A stretch of 23,213 bases of DNA. Source: Paucihalobacter sp036825875 (GTDB lineage Bacteria; Bacteroidota; Bacteroidia; Flavobacteriales; Flavobacteriaceae). Every line of letters starts with the position of its first letter. The stretch's first letter is position 1. The notes under the pieces are model-generated. The model did no database searches and had not been told where the DNA came from. It saw only the letters and a program-made list of their open reading frames with translations. Below, piece after piece: positions 23,164 to 23,213 of this stretch. The DNA lies in assembly GCF_036825875.1 (NCBI RefSeq), contig NZ_DAISXK010000041.1:1-23213 (forward strand). Reading direction: 5' to 3'. Made by a program: the position numbers and the translations under genes.

Positions 23164-23213
23164 ATGGCGTCTCATTACGAAGCACCTATTAGAAGACCAC
23201 TTGTAACCGGCGA
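23164..23213 (+). CDS. actC: Alternative Complex III subunit ActC, NrfD-like (3'-truncated by window edge)
   Basis: Only the first 16 codons are present (MASHYEAPIRRPLVTG). This N-terminus, together with the position 30 bases after actB, matches ActC. ActC is the NrfD/PsrC-type multi-spanning membrane subunit that holds the quinol site of Alternative Complex III. The membrane helices and the quinol-binding residues lie outside the window, so the call rests on gene order and this short match. Confidence 0.8.
   Translation, partial: MASHYEAPIRRPLVTG

Noticed and set aside
1..23213. Defence system, CRISPR array, phage or transposon
   Set aside because: No repeat-spacer pattern, nuclease/helicase cassette, transposase or recombinase was found; gene content is core metabolism, translation and respiration.

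Overview
The window reads as a chromosomal segment of a member of the Bacteroidota, most likely family Flavobacteriaceae. The evidence is AT-rich DNA with no obvious Shine-Dalgarno sequences, several TAnnTTTG-type -7 promoter elements, lipoproteins of the Cys-Ser-Asn-Asp type, a DUF2723 giant membrane protein, a FISUMP-domain lipoprotein and an Alternative Complex III (act) locus. The genus cannot be fixed from the sequence. Most of the region is core chromosome; I see no transposase, phage gene, CRISPR array or toxin-antitoxin pair.

Layout. (1) 1-5384: a plus-strand glycan-degradation group: a GH20 beta-N-acetylhexosaminidase cut by the left edge, a CutC-family protein 13 bp downstream, an imperfect palindromic repeat, then a GH2 beta-mannosidase lipoprotein. 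Hexosaminidase plus beta-mannosidase suggests breakdown of N-glycan cores, and CutC sits between them. (2) 5422-7099: a membrane-anchored metallophosphoesterase and a small thioredoxin-fold protein without the CxxC active site. (3) 7101-11728: three minus-strand genes: a FISUMP lipoprotein whose stop lies one base from the convergent thioredoxin-like gene, then a NodB-type polysaccharide deacetylase directly downstream of an 1106-residue DUF2723 protein. (4) 11729-12128: a 400-bp gap with tRNA-Gln(UUG), its promoter and terminator, a short palindromic repeat-like element and a long hairpin. (5) 12129-12953: a double-domain universal stress protein on the minus strand. (6) 13011-17623: the rimP-nusA-infB operon, with a promoter, a strong terminator-like hairpin in the leader and a bidirectional terminator after infB. 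(7) 17633-18451: a tiny lipoprotein and a SPOR-domain protein, both minus strand. (8) 18573-23213: the start of the Alternative Complex III operon: actA (six haem c motifs), actB (Mo-bis-MGD-like plus Fe-S domains, extended Tat signal) and the first 16 codons of actC.

How they work together: region 1 probably trims host- or algae-derived glycoconjugates in the periplasm or outer membrane. Region 6 is the conserved translation/transcription operon (30S maturation, transcription elongation, initiation factor 2), and its leader hairpin suggests attenuation. Region 8 encodes a quinol-oxidising respiratory complex. The points most worth following are the rimP leader hairpin, the CutC context, the redox-dead thioredoxin-like protein, the internal Tat-like motif of the metallophosphoesterase and the palindromic repeat at 2817-2885. 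No wholly new multi-gene system could be supported from the sequence alone.
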